The notes beneath the pieces were generated by a model that was not told the origin of the DNA, ran no database searches, and saw nothing but the letters and a program-made list of their open reading frames with translations. A stretch of DNA of 64,000 nt, from assembly GCA_004352715.1 (NCBI GenBank), contig SCFE01000104.1, positions 1,453,634 to 1,517,633 on the forward strand, in the 5' to 3' direction. The stretch comes from Hofstenia miamia (lineage: Eukaryota > Xenacoelomorpha > Acoela). Numbering within the stretch: position 1 is the stretch's first letter; each line of letters opens with the position of its first letter. A program made the translations under genes and the position numbers. Shown one piece after another: positions 47,370 to 57,790 of this stretch.

Positions 47370-48440
47370 CTAATTGATACTTTTTATTACCACCTTTAAC
47401 ACAATTGAGGAATACAGTTCTGGTATGATATCATTGGGTAAGGCACAATATTTTTGTTCTGTAAACTTCTACAAATCATTCTTTTTCTCAGATTTCATTA
47501 TCATAATCCTTTTCGTCAAAGTAGCCCACAAAGTTTTGATTCAAGATAAATAAACACTTTGGGCTGGACAGCTTAGAAGCATAAAAATATTTTTTCATGT
47601 GAGATAGCCACGAGTAGGTGGGGTAGCGAGAAATGACGCCAGATTAGTTTTCTGCGGCCAAGGGGATTTTGTTGGTCGTAGCCCACCGTCCAAAATAAAT
47701 GTTGACCTTAGCGGGGCGTTCGCCGTAATGCCTTAGCCGGCTGTTAGCAATGATTCTTTTGCCGTAGCCGGCAATTTTTAGTACTACTAAGTGAAATCTA
47801 CAATTTTCAATGGAACGATTAAAATATGCTCATAGTTCGAACAATTAAAAAAAATGATCAAATAGACTAAATTTTAAAGACAATTATACAAATATATATC
47901 ATGGAAATAACTTATTCATTATAATGTTCCGAAATCAATCATAGTAGGGATTTCGCCTGTAAAGCAAAATCTTTGGTTGCAGCCGACAGTTAGCCGCGGT
48001 TACGGCCGGTTAACTGCTAAGCATTGGCCGCAGAACACTACACCACATCCTGTTAAAAAAGAATATCCAGCTATAGATTTTAAGGAGTGCTTCAACCAAG
48101 ATTGTCTCATAAATCAATGAATCAACAGATCCCATTTCGCGTGTAATTTAATCGGTTTTCAGTCAGGTTTGATTCCTCAACACAAATCATTACATATTAT
48201 GAAATTTTCTGTCTTCAAAGATTTGGCAATTCTTCCTTGTGGTCGCTTCAAACATATTGGCGTCTAATTAGAATTAGCTTAGGCTCATCGGAGAGATACA
48301 ACACGAGACCAGTCGGTTATGTTCCCGAATTGACGATTTTGCACCACTGTACTCTTTTTGCGGATAAACGCTTTGAACAATGGTATAGTTTGCCGCTATT
48401 CTATCAAAGAGATTAGTCCTTCATCAAACTTGTATAGCCA
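47370..48440 (-). pseudogene. Tc1-like transposase relic split by a MITE
   Basis: Minus strand. The upstream part (48440-48045) reads TDWSRVV, then after a shift SDEPKLILIRR, the first catalytic block. The downstream part (47580-47380) reads LSCPAQSVYLS, then IKTLWATLTKRI and ALPNDIIPELYSSI: the S-P-D-L-N-P-I-E-N-L-W block (decayed) and the helix that follows. Between them lies an unrelated MITE (47647-48038). Many stops; the middle catalytic block is lost. Confidence 0.6.
47647..48038. mobile_element. 392-bp GC-richer MITE with TA target
   Basis: The ends GTTTTCTGCGGCCAA (47647-47661) and, inverted, GTGTTCTGCGGCCAA (48038-48024) match at 14 of 15, between TA dinucleotides at 47645-47646 and 48039-48040. 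The subterminal regions repeat GCCG/CGGC words (for example GCCGTAGCCGGC). No coding sequence. It interrupts the Tc1 relic. Confidence 0.8.
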
Positions 48441-50537
48441 TAGACACACTAACAAGGCTTGACAAAACAAATTCCATACGCACTTGATTTGCTGTCTGAA
48501 TGGTTTCTTTGATGGCTTTCACAGCTTTGAAGGATTAGTAAGAGTTCTACTCCTTCCTTATTCAGTATGCTTTGACAACTGCCTTACTAATGCTTTTTGC
48601 TGTAGTGAAATTCGCAGCATATTTACTAATACTCTTTGCTGTACTGAAATTCGGGCATTTTTGAATGGTTGTGCATGAACTACATATATTTAAAATATGA
48701 ATTACTATTTATGAGGATTACAAAAAATTCAATATTCTGAATTTTATTTATGAGTTATTCATAATGTTGGTATCCATTGGTGACATTTTTAAGTATATGT
48801 ACAAAAAATGATAAAAAATAGTTATCATTATATTCAAATGCTTGTGGTTCATTATAGATGAACAGTACTATGATTTAAAAATTTGCGATTTGCCTCAACA
48901 AATATGATAAATATTTTAGAAAATCGAACTAGCTACAGAATGGTGTTGGAAATCAATGGCATAGAGATGTTTCACAATTAGCAAAAAAGAGCGTAATTTT
49001 ACCAACCAATCACAGAAGAAAAGTAAACGGACTTTTTTTAATTTAGCTAATAGAGGGCAAATACCTTTTCCATCAAAAAGAGCATAGTATAAAAACATAC
49101 CAGTAAGGATTGAGAAGACTTTACATTGCTTCAACAGGTTACATAATTGCGATAAAAATAAATCATTTTAAGTTTCCTTGCCAACTACAAACTATTATGG
49201 CATTTGTATAAAATTGAGAGATGCTACTCATGGGATTGTGTATTTGGTTATCGATGTATTCTTTTACGTTTTGTTTGTTATGAAAATTGCTGATGATATT
49301 AACAGATGTATTTGTTATAAATTATGTAAAAAACTGATTCTTGTAGATGCAAAAATGTCGAAGTATGCACAAATAATAATGTAAACTTCTGCATTTTGAA
49401 CTAATTCCAAAGCAACTAAAAAATGCTTCAAAGTTACCCAATTTTTTTTTCAAATGATTGACGAGAAAATTTGATGAGAAAATTAAATAATTGTAAGATG
49501 GAATAGATATAGGCAGGAGAACTGTGTTCCTGGAGAAGCAGTTTTAAATGTGACGCGTTTTTACATTATGGCACTTCCCACTTTTAGGGCCCTTATCTCA
49601 TCTTGTCCCAAATATTCCCGATTGGAATTTGAGGATTGCATGGTACTGCGTGGTCATCAAATCTTATGGGATTAAATATTGATATTGCAGTTCGCTGAGA
49701 CTAAGAGTGAGACTGGAACCATAAATCAAAAACCATGCTTCAGAATTTCTAATTGTGGGTAAAATTTTACTAATATATAAATTCAAGATATGTTTCTCGA
49801 AAAATATCAGTCTCAACACAATTTGTGATTGTATATGTTCTAAAATAATAATTTACTAAAAGTAAAATAAATGAAAAAGTCTAATGTTTAACTGTTTCTG
49901 AACTTTTCAATCCATAAACAGTTAATTGAAGTCTTATTGATTCAATTACAAATTTGTCGATGGTCCTTCTATACACTTGATTCCTGCTCCAATCTAAATT
50001 AAATAAATATAATAAATTTAAAAATTTTAAAAAATGTAGGGGAAAATATATATATATATGCATATGTGTACTTTACGCAATTTTAATACTGTGAAAAAAT
50101 AGGACATTGTGAAAAATATTTTGAATGCTAACTCTTCGCCTGGACACATATGACAAATACGATAAAAATTACTAGAACAGAAGATGTTAAAGATTTAGTA
50201 ATTCCTTCCACACATCTTAGGTTTTTTGCTAAAGCAGTGATTTTTAAACGCATTCGTTCCATTTTGCATATTGCCATCAATTTGCACAACTACTATGTTT
50301 TATATGTACTCTGAAATTGATTAGTATCAAACGAATTTATTGAAATTAAACATTATGAGTAGCATTTCTAGGTAGACGAAGGCTGGGCTAATTTCATACC
50401 CCACTTAGTTTTACGTACTAGAACTATGAAAATGCTTACTGCTACAATTATCGTTAAAACAGCTTTAATCAATTTCTTGTATAGTGTTAACCATTAGTTA
50501 AGTGGTTATCAATCCGCTATATTTACAAACACAGTCT
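48441..50537. other. No recognisable gene; short tandem repeat
   Basis: 48587-48664 contains two similar units of about 39 bp (ACTAAT.CT.TTTGCTGTA.TGAAATTCG). The remaining frames are unsupported. Confidence 0.5.
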
Positions 50538-50960
50538 CAGGCCTATACGTTTTTTATAAGAACAATTTTATAAGAACAATGAGGGTAAAAAATGTCATAA
50601 ATAAGAACAATTTAAGAACAGTAGTGAGGCTGAAAGTATTTAAAAAGTAGTTTTTTTGTTTTGATTTTTTCAATGAATAGTAAGAAAAGATGCTTATTTA
50701 CAGTTCCAAAAGTTTAACAATACTAAACGTAAGAGAATCAAACAAAAGGGCTTTTCGAAATATAAAGTAGTTATAGCAAAAAGAATCAGTGGCATCTAAA
50801 GTCCTCTAAGTAGTAAAGTAAATAGCCAAAACTTGTTTTTTACCTTAGAAAAAATAAGAACAAAATAAGAACAATTTAAGGCTCAAAGTGCCAAAAAAAT
50901 AAGAACAGCTGAGCCTCAGCAAAAAATTTACTGGTTCTTAAAAAAAAGTGTACGTGGCTG
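50538..50960. repeat. Possible MITE rich in AAGAACAATTT words
   Basis: ATAAGAACA-type words occur about eight times in 400 bp, mostly in one orientation, with the inverse GGTTCTTA near the right end. The borders CAGGCCTATACG and (inverted) CAGCCACGTACAC resemble poor hAT ends. No target duplication could be confirmed. Confidence 0.4.
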
Positions 50961-51205
50961 TACAACTATTCCGATTTCGTCGGGAGTATCCAACTCAAAA
51001 GTTGGCTTCAAACATTCTACATTGAGAAATCCTTTCACATTGCAAGCCAACCTGTTACTGATACTTTGGCTTGCATCCAGAAAATCTTCTAATGTTAATT
51101 TTGACCCCTACTTTAAAATGTAGAATATCAGTCATGCAGTTAGTCGTAAAATTTCAGAGTATTTGAATAATTTTTTAAGAATTTATTAAAGTTTAAAACA
51201 GTCTA

Positions 51206-51238
51206 GAGGTCCAATTTGACCGCTCAGTGGTTCTAGTG
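51206..51238. mobile_element. piggyBac-type right terminus
   Basis: The reverse complement reads CACTAGAACCACTGAGCGG followed by TCAAATTGGACC, next to TTAA at 51239-51242. It matches the left end of the element at 32831. The partner end was not found. Confidence 0.55.
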
Positions 51239-51580
51239 TTAATAAATGTTCGTCAATGTAATGTAGAACAATATATTACAAAATATCTACATTAAATTTA
51301 ATCAATTTCAGGGAATTGTTACAGCTTGATTCTGCTAGGCTCTTTATAAATCTATAAAAACCATGACATAAGATGTTTGAATGATGCTCAAGTGATTATT
51401 TGAAATGTTGAAGGAATCACTTTCATCAATGTCTTCGCAGTATAAATCATTCAAACTCTATCTTAGTATTTTGGAGAAGGTTTGTAATTCTGAAAATAGA
51501 TAGAATTAATGAGGTCTTGATGCATGAGGCATTCAGAACGTCTGCAACATGAACGTAGTAACACACATTACAACTTGATG

Positions 51581-51590
51581 ATATATATAT

Positions 51591-51651
<61 letters not shown>
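51581..51651. repeat. (TA)n microsatellite
   Basis: About 70 bp with one AAAT interruption. Confidence 0.9.
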
Positions 51652-51656
<5 letters not shown>

Positions 51657-52049
51657 TGCACTGGGTATATTTTTTTAAAATAAATTCTTGAGCTTTGTAT
51701 GTGGGTTTTTAAACAATCGCTGTTAAAAGATGATTAGTGGATCAAGCCAAATAAGTTTACTTTTGTATTACCAAAAACATTAATATTATATTATTTTTTG
51801 AAACCAATAATGTAAATTTTATGCTATGTACTATAAATAACCATTTGTTTCCTGGGATCATTCACTATTGCTCAGTAGATTTCTTGAACGTATTTGGAAA
51901 TATCTTTTTGTGGTCGGCAATCATCTGGAGTAAGAATTGCAATTTTTCTTCATGTTTTATGCTTCTCCAAGAAAATTCCTTAATCACCTTAATCAAGGCT
52001 ACTCTTCTTCAGCATGTTGATTCTTAAAAATTTAAATTGTTATGTAATT

Positions 52050-53165
52050 GTTCTATTGGCAGTTCAAGAAAGCTTGCTTTTAAGTTAAACTTTTTGTCAT
52101 GGCCAATAGCATTTGCTTCTATTTCTTCTACTGACAAAGCATCACAAAAAATGTCCACAGCTAATAGTTCTTCTGATAAATATATTTTTGAAGAGTTGTT
52201 TTATACAATCTTTCATCCGAATTTCTACATTGTGGCAGAGTTTTTAATATCATTGGATCTTCATTTGGAGCTCTCACAGCTTCATGACAATGCGTCAAAG
52301 TATTAACATATATGACTTCATAGAAAATACAAAGATTTCTTAGTTCTTGGCTTTCTTGTTGGGGTTGTCTGAATTGAGATTGGAACTTCCAAACCTTGAA
52401 TTAATATATAACCTTTGCCAGCCAACAGGTGCTGTGCATTTCACTGGATCAGAGAAAATCGCACAAAAATATAAAGGCTAACTCAAATGCTTCTCTGTAG
52501 TAATCTCACAGTTATGACTACATAAGCAAATTACTAATGAATTTAGTGACCTCATTTTTCATAGACAAGAATAATTTTTTCTCTATATCCATCTTCATAA
52601 TTCTGGTTGTCAATTATTTGCCATTTATCATGAAATCTTTTAAACAACAGTATTTCAAGAACAGAGGAGCTCCCTTGCATTCAACCCAGCCAAAATTTCT
52701 AAGATGTGATGACTGCAAAATGTAGCTTGTTCTGTTCAAGACTTGGCTTAATTTCTACTCAAGCTCTTGTGCAACAGTCAGTGTTTTTGCTGGTTGTATC
52801 AAAGTACATACCATATACATTTTGTGCAATGTTCTATTGCTACAATGTATTGATAACTGCCTTGCCTGTACATCCATTGCACTGGATGTAATCTTTGCAA
52901 TTGCAAGAAGTTGAGAGACACCATTGCTTGAGACAAGAACTGGTGCTCTGACAACAAAGGTTTTTTCCACTAAGATCATTCAGCAATTTGCTGTCCCAGT
53001 GAAAAGAATTTAGCATGAAATTAATAATAATCTAAAGAGACTTACTGCTATAATACAGGATCCGTTTTCTTCTAATATTTTAAAGTTTTAAAGTCAGTTC
53101 ACTAACATTATATCCTAGACTCCGTGCTATATTGGAGATTATGTGCATTGCCATTCTATCTGTTG
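52050..53165 (-). pseudogene. Relic of a repeat-associated transposase-like family (DTT..NT / HHILE / LFKRF)
   Basis: Minus-strand order: TDRMAMHIISNIARSLGYNV (about 53150), FHWDSKLLNDLSGKN (about 53005), APVLVSSNGVSQLLAIAKIT (about 52940), VYGMYFDTTSKNTD (about 52820), CSHHILEILAGLNARELL (about 52700, shifted frame), LLFKRFHDKWQIIDNQNYED (about 52620), then APNEDPMILKTL and LSEELLAVDIF (about 52270-52150). I recognise this order from a large family of uncharacterised, repeat-copy-number proteins in insects, cnidarians and other invertebrates (HWDGKLL.., D-T-T-x-x-N-T-G, C-R-H-H-I-x-E). The transposon superfamily is not certain to me. Many stops and frameshifts; clearly dead. Confidence 0.65.
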
Positions 53166-53508
53166 TATTGACTTTGATTAAGCTGCTGAAGTTCTACAGT
53201 TAAAAATTTTTCTTCCACTTCGTTTGCCCAAAATATTACTTGATGATGAATGACTGTGTTCAATTCTCGGTTGTCACTCACTTCAGCTAATATTTTGTAC
53301 TCCAACCCAGGAGAGTAATTTCTGTGCACTTTTCTACATCTTCATCTGCAGCCAGCCTTCATTTTTATTCTTTCTCATTCATTTCTTTTCACTGCTTTTT
53401 TTCTTCAACAATGCTTGTCAAATGATTACAGTGTCCTACAGGAGACTCGAATACTACCGCAACAAAAGCTTTAAGAACCAATACTGACTAATCCTAAACT
53501 CTACAAAA

Positions 53509-54081
53509 ATGAAAAAATACGACAATATCCGTAACTACATGTCACAAGTCCAAAGACTCCTCACATTGAGTTCAAGAGGAGGACGCTTTTCTAAGTACGA
53601 CCTTTTCTCCCACATCATGAAAGGTCTCACGGAAAAGGTTAAACAGCAATTCAAAATCAAATGCGATGTCAATGACAATCTAGAAAATATGATACGAAAG
53701 CAGTCGACATCCAAGTTATGTTAGAAAATAATCCGAGGATAAACAAAAAAGCCTTATGGAACAAACCATATACATCCACGATTAGTTGGAAACAAAAAGA
53801 CCAAACAGAGAAAAAACCAACTAAATTCAACAAAACCAAGAAAGGAAAGAAGGTCATAAAAATTAAAACCTCTGATGACCAAATGAAGAAACTAAAAGAA
53901 AAAACATACACTGTTTCAACTGTGGCCTAAAGGGCCACTGCAAAGACAAATGCAAAAAACAGATAAATATAATCAAAGATGGCAATGCCTATTATGATGA
54001 TGAAGATCTTTTTGAAACAGAAGACGAGTCAACCTCAGAAAGCAAACAAGAAGAAATTACCAAAGAATCGGAAAACTACTA
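53509..54081 (+). pseudogene. Gag C-terminal part with CCHC zinc knuckle, frameshifted
   Basis: The first frame gives FSKYDLFSHIMKGLTEKVKQ, typical of the end of a Ty3/gypsy-like capsid domain. A one-base shift at about 53700 leads to AVDIQVMLENNPRINKKALW and a Lys-rich stretch. A second shift at about 53900 gives the nucleocapsid knuckle CFNCGLKGHCKDKC (C-x2-C-x4-H-x4-C) and an acidic tail ending in TAG at 54079-54081. The matrix/capsid start is absent. The knuckle would bind genomic RNA in an active element. Confidence 0.7.
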
Positions 54082-54105
54082 GGAGTGCTGTCTCAAGAAA
54101 ACTGA

Positions 54106-54771
54106 GCACCACTATTAATCCTAACTGATATCAAAAACGTAAACACAATCACAGTTGTGATGAACAACATGATGGTAAGGGTAACTATAGACACAGGTGC
54201 AGTTAGATCAATAATAACAGACAAATGTGCAATAAGAATAGGATATGAAAGAAACAATCTCAAAAAACCCCTCACCAGATTAATCAATGTTTTGGGCGAG
54301 TATATTGACACAAAAGGCACTCTAGAAAAAACCTTATTGAGAATCGCAAACAACACCTTCAAACAAGACATAATAGTTGTCGACACTCATAACAATCTAT
54401 TACCCTACAAAGTCATACTAAGAGATGATTTCCTATCCAAAAACAAATGCATCATCAATTATGGCAACAAAACGATAAAAGTTGAAGAAGAAGAAATCAA
54501 AATACAAGAAGAAGAAAACAGAAAAATACTATTTGAACTCAAAGAAGACATAAAGCTACAACCATACCATTGGAAGATGCACACAATTAAAACAGAAGAA
54601 AAACTCACAGCAGAAATCATGCTCCACGAACAAACAGGGATAAATACAAAAAGGATATCGATGCCATCAAGCATATGTTTGATCAAAAATGGACAGGGAA
54701 AAATATCAATACTTAATTCAACAAACAGAAATGTAAACATCAACCACTCTAAAGTAAAAATCTATGGATGA
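54106..54771 (+). pseudogene. Retropepsin (aspartic protease) domain
   Basis: The frame is open from 54106 and ends in TGA at 54769-54771; an in-frame TGA also precedes it (54103-54105). It shows VRVTIDTGAVRSII, the DTGA active-site loop of a retroviral-type protease, which acts as a dimer. About 75 residues on is LLPYKVILRDDFLSKNKCII, the second conserved block (usually I-L-G-R-D; here L-R-D-D). After it, a basic and acidic linker runs to the stop. The same frame continues past the TGA into the RT region, so pro and pol were one polyprotein. Confidence 0.75.
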
Positions 54772-54841
54772 TGTGTCACAACAAATATCAGAAGTATTTG
54801 GAAACCCCTAGAAGAGAACAATGGAGTAAGTAATCCACACT

Positions 54842-55640
54842 GCTGACTAAAGGGCACATGGATGAACACCATTGGAGCAAGTAATCCTCACAGCCAACTA
54901 AAGGGCATGGAGATGAATGTCAAAGACGAAATACAAATACCAGGAATAAAAGAAAAAGACTATGGACACCTACAAGAAAATGAAAGAAAAAGACTACAGC
55001 AATTACTAATTGATCACAGCACAATATTCAACTTTGGTGAAATCAGCGTGGGCAAAGCAGTCAGTGAAACTCACAAAATCATAACAACGACAGACAAACC
55101 AATTAAATTACCTGTGCCTTAACAACTGAAAGACGAATATAACAAAATCCTAAACAAACTGATAGACAACAAAATAATATGCCCAAGTGAAAGTCCCTAT
55201 GCATCACCCACAGTGTTCATTAATTATAACCCTGAAACATGTGACCTAAATATAATAACTCAGTTTAGGAACATTGAACAACAAGATGAGCAAAAGATCA
55301 GTGAAGAGAAGAGCAATGCAATGTGAATCAAACCCCAGGAGATTAGTGAAGAGAGTGAAACTGACAAGACCCGGGACATGGAAAACATTAGGGAAGAGAA
55401 AAAAGAAACACTAAGTACTCACCACCATAGCTGATTAAAGGGCATGGTGACAAACAGCAAGACAACCTCCACATCACTAAGTACTCACCACTGCCAATCA
55501 AAGGGCACAGTGATGAACAGCAAAGCGCCTAATGAACTGAGTAGTCCACACTGCTGATTAAAGGGCACATGGATGAAAGAATCATCACAGGAAGGTGTAA
55601 GCAGCACTCACGCCGCAGCTGGTCAAATGTGAATGGATAC
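54842..55640 (+). repeat. In-frame peptide repeat around the RT stub (about five units)
   Basis: AAAGGGCA-centred units of about 40 bp occur at 54849, 54900, 55437, 55500 and 55560, with a degraded sixth near 55610. Spacings inside clusters are 51, 63 and 60 bp, all multiples of three. Units read S-x-P/H-H-x-(stop or Q)-L/S-K-G-x-x-x-N/K in the pro-pol frame. They flank both sides of the truncated RT, suggesting it was inserted into, or rearranged around, a repeat-bearing linker. Confidence 0.65.
54862..55280 (+). pseudogene. Truncated Ty3/gypsy-like reverse transcriptase start
   Basis: The frame begins in the linker and continues NERKRLQQLLIDHSTIFNFG, HKIITTTDKPIKLPVP, then after a TAA (55120) NKLIDNKIICPSESPYASPT. 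This is the fingers region of gypsy-like RT, where the family has H-x-I-x-T, P, and I-I-x-P-S-x-S-P-x-A-S-P. Homology ends at about residue FINYNPET, before the R-x-C-x-D-Y-R-x-L-N block. The YxDD catalytic box does not appear downstream, so no RT activity is possible. Confidence 0.75.
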
Positions 55641-55781
55641 TCTAGAAGTTAACTGAGAAAAAGGGGACCAACTGGAGCCCATAAGCAGTGGTTCTGAAAT
55701 GGAATCCAAATCGAGTACCAGCATGAGAAGACCACTCACAATCACTCAAGAACAATACATTCAATTGAAAGAAGCAAATGA

Positions 55782-57650
55782 ATGTCAATGATCAATGGTG
55801 AGAAACTACATCCATATTTCATTGCTAAAACAAAAATGAAATACAATGTGTATGAAAAGCTATCACCAGAAACCCGGAGCCACATATGGCAACAAACAAA
55901 AATGGATGAAATAAACTTACCACTCACATTAGACAAGGAAAATAGTCCTATGAAAAATATCATAATCAGCTACCCAGAACGAATGAATGAAACATTAGAA
56001 AGACCATACTTCAGAAGCACAGTGCACACTGTATTCAACAAAAACTTCACACTGCTTGAAGCCCAAAACATCATGAAAAACAAACACAAAATAGCAGAAA
56101 TCGAGCAAATTAAAATGGATACAGACAATCTCAAACTTATCTACATCATGAACGATAAAGAACACAAAAACAAATTTGTAAAACAACTACAAGAGATGCG
56201 GCACATAGCTGAAACTACAGGAACTCAAATCTTAGTGGTAACATTAACCACACAAGAAGACATACCAGAATTCCTACATAATATGTGCATGCAAGTGCAA
56301 AACATCTTCATCAAAGAATGCTGAGCAGACGAGACCACGATCTCAGAACTGATAAAACTTGATTTCCAACTTGATTATTGGGCCAAAGCCTACAGACTAA
56401 TGGTAGGACCATGGATAGCAATCAAACTCTACCAACAAGTGAAAATGATAGAACTAACGTCCACAAACAACAACCTTGAAAAAATCACACAGCTGCACAT
56501 AAAATGCAGCCTAAATCAACGCCAAGAACATCTCAAAAAAATCCAACATACGTGGAAAGAGATGAAAATAACCAAAACAACAGAAGAACAATGGCCAATC
56601 ATCAACATTGAAGCCCCCGGCCGAAAATATCACAAATCAATAGAGGCCACACTACTCAAAATAAACAAATCCTACGAGCTAAACACCAAAAAAGACTTCA
56701 AACACTACCTATTCAAAGAAACAAACGCACCCAAGATATGGTATTGCACAACATTCTGGCTCCTATCAATATATTTGACAGAAAACAAAAACCTGCATCT
56801 ACTGATACCAAGACGAACCAGAATGCAGCTGACAAGAATGAAATATCATGAAATCGCCTTCTTGCTGATCAACACAGTCATGAAAAACTGGCTATTGAAA
56901 GGACTTACTGAAAAATTCGCATCACCCAGCAAAACAGAGAAACCACTAAAATGTACTACACATCATCACAAAAGAAAACCCCATGTGCAAAATAATGATG
57001 GTCACAATAGCAAAAAAACAGGTATCTGCCCCAATGAAATCTCTCTATTTGATGAACCTACGAAAAAATACATATGGGGAGCAACCTCTGAAACAAGACT
57101 CCTACAGGTAGAAGAACAACCCTGGCTCACAATGAAAAAACTCGTTAAATGGAAAATATGCAGCACAACCGATATACTCCACCAAATACAAAAAAGCATA
57201 GAACAAATCACATCACAAGAAACTGAAAGGTTCAAATGGGAAACACCCAAATGTTCATTCACAAAGATAATCAAAAAAGCTGAAGAAATGTCAAAAGCCG
57301 GGATAAGCACACCAGTAGAGGTTTTAGAAATGATGACAAAAACACAGGCAGAAATGATGCGCAAAGATGAGCTTTTAACATCAACCAACATCATGTTATC
57401 ACCTAAAACACAAGAAAGAATAGATGCGATCAACATGGAGAAATGGGGAAACTTAAGCCAAGCCAGCAATATCAAATGGATTGATATAGAAGATGAGCGA
57501 TATCTAATCAAAATAAAAATCATGAGAGAACATGAGACGGAGATAACCACCTGTAACTATCAACCAACAAAAGAAAACCACACTGTCACGACCATGAAAG
57601 AAATGTTCACTGAATCATTCACAAGGACAAAAATCAATGAACTCTTATAA
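55782..57650 (+). CDS. Long unrecognised A-rich open frame, one internal TGA
   Basis: A single frame of about 622 codons is broken once by TGA at 56322-56324, and ends in TAA at 57648-57650. Beyond that the frame still reads protein-like to about 57780. It is rich in Lys, Glu, Thr, Asn and Ile, mostly helical in appearance, with no signal peptide and no run long enough for a sure membrane span (the most hydrophobic stretch is WYCTTFWLLSIYL). There is a short basic His-rich patch CTTHHHKRK. I recognise no RT, integrase, envelope or gag motif. Being so long and almost stop-free, next to a decayed pol, it is either younger, under selection, or a distinct captured gene. Function unknown. Confidence 0.55.
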
Positions 57651-57790
57651 CCTTACAATCAATTAGCAATCGACGTAGAGTGTGTAACATCAAAAATCGA
57701 AATCGCTCCAAGCACAACAACAAACCTAACAAGGTGAGGATTCATGCAAAAATTCTGGGAAAAGATAGTAGAAGCAAAAAAAACTATTAT

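Larger units (their letters stand above)
50961..52049. other. Unassigned sequence, includes a piggyBac end and (TA)n
   Basis: No gene recognised. The minus strand near 51840-52050 may hold the decayed 3' end of the pseudogene that follows. Confidence 0.4.
53420..57790 (+). mobile_element. A-rich LTR-type retroelement remnant: gag end, protease, RT start, long unknown ORF
   Basis: The plus strand is strikingly A-rich, unlike the flanks, as in many retroviruses and retrotransposons. The order is gag tail and CCHC knuckle (53.5-54.08 kb), retropepsin (54.1-54.8), the first part of a Ty3/gypsy-like reverse transcriptase (54.9-55.3), a repeat-bearing linker, then a long unrecognised frame (55.78-57.65). 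The RT catalytic palm, RNase H and integrase are missing. No flanking LTRs were identified. Another A-rich block at 59781-60474 may be a displaced piece of the same element. Confidence 0.7.

Noticed and set aside
50538-50960. CRISPR-like array
   Set aside because: Words are short, irregularly spaced and in eukaryotic context; no spacer pattern.
54103-55791. TGA read as a sense codon (Trp or selenocysteine)
   Set aside because: TGA/CAA alternation at one repeat position is explained by CpG decay of CGA; frameshifts elsewhere show the element is dead.
54093-57550. Minus-strand ORFs of 94-182 codons rich in Ile, Phe, Ser
   Set aside because: Antisense of A-rich coding sequence, which is naturally poor in stops.
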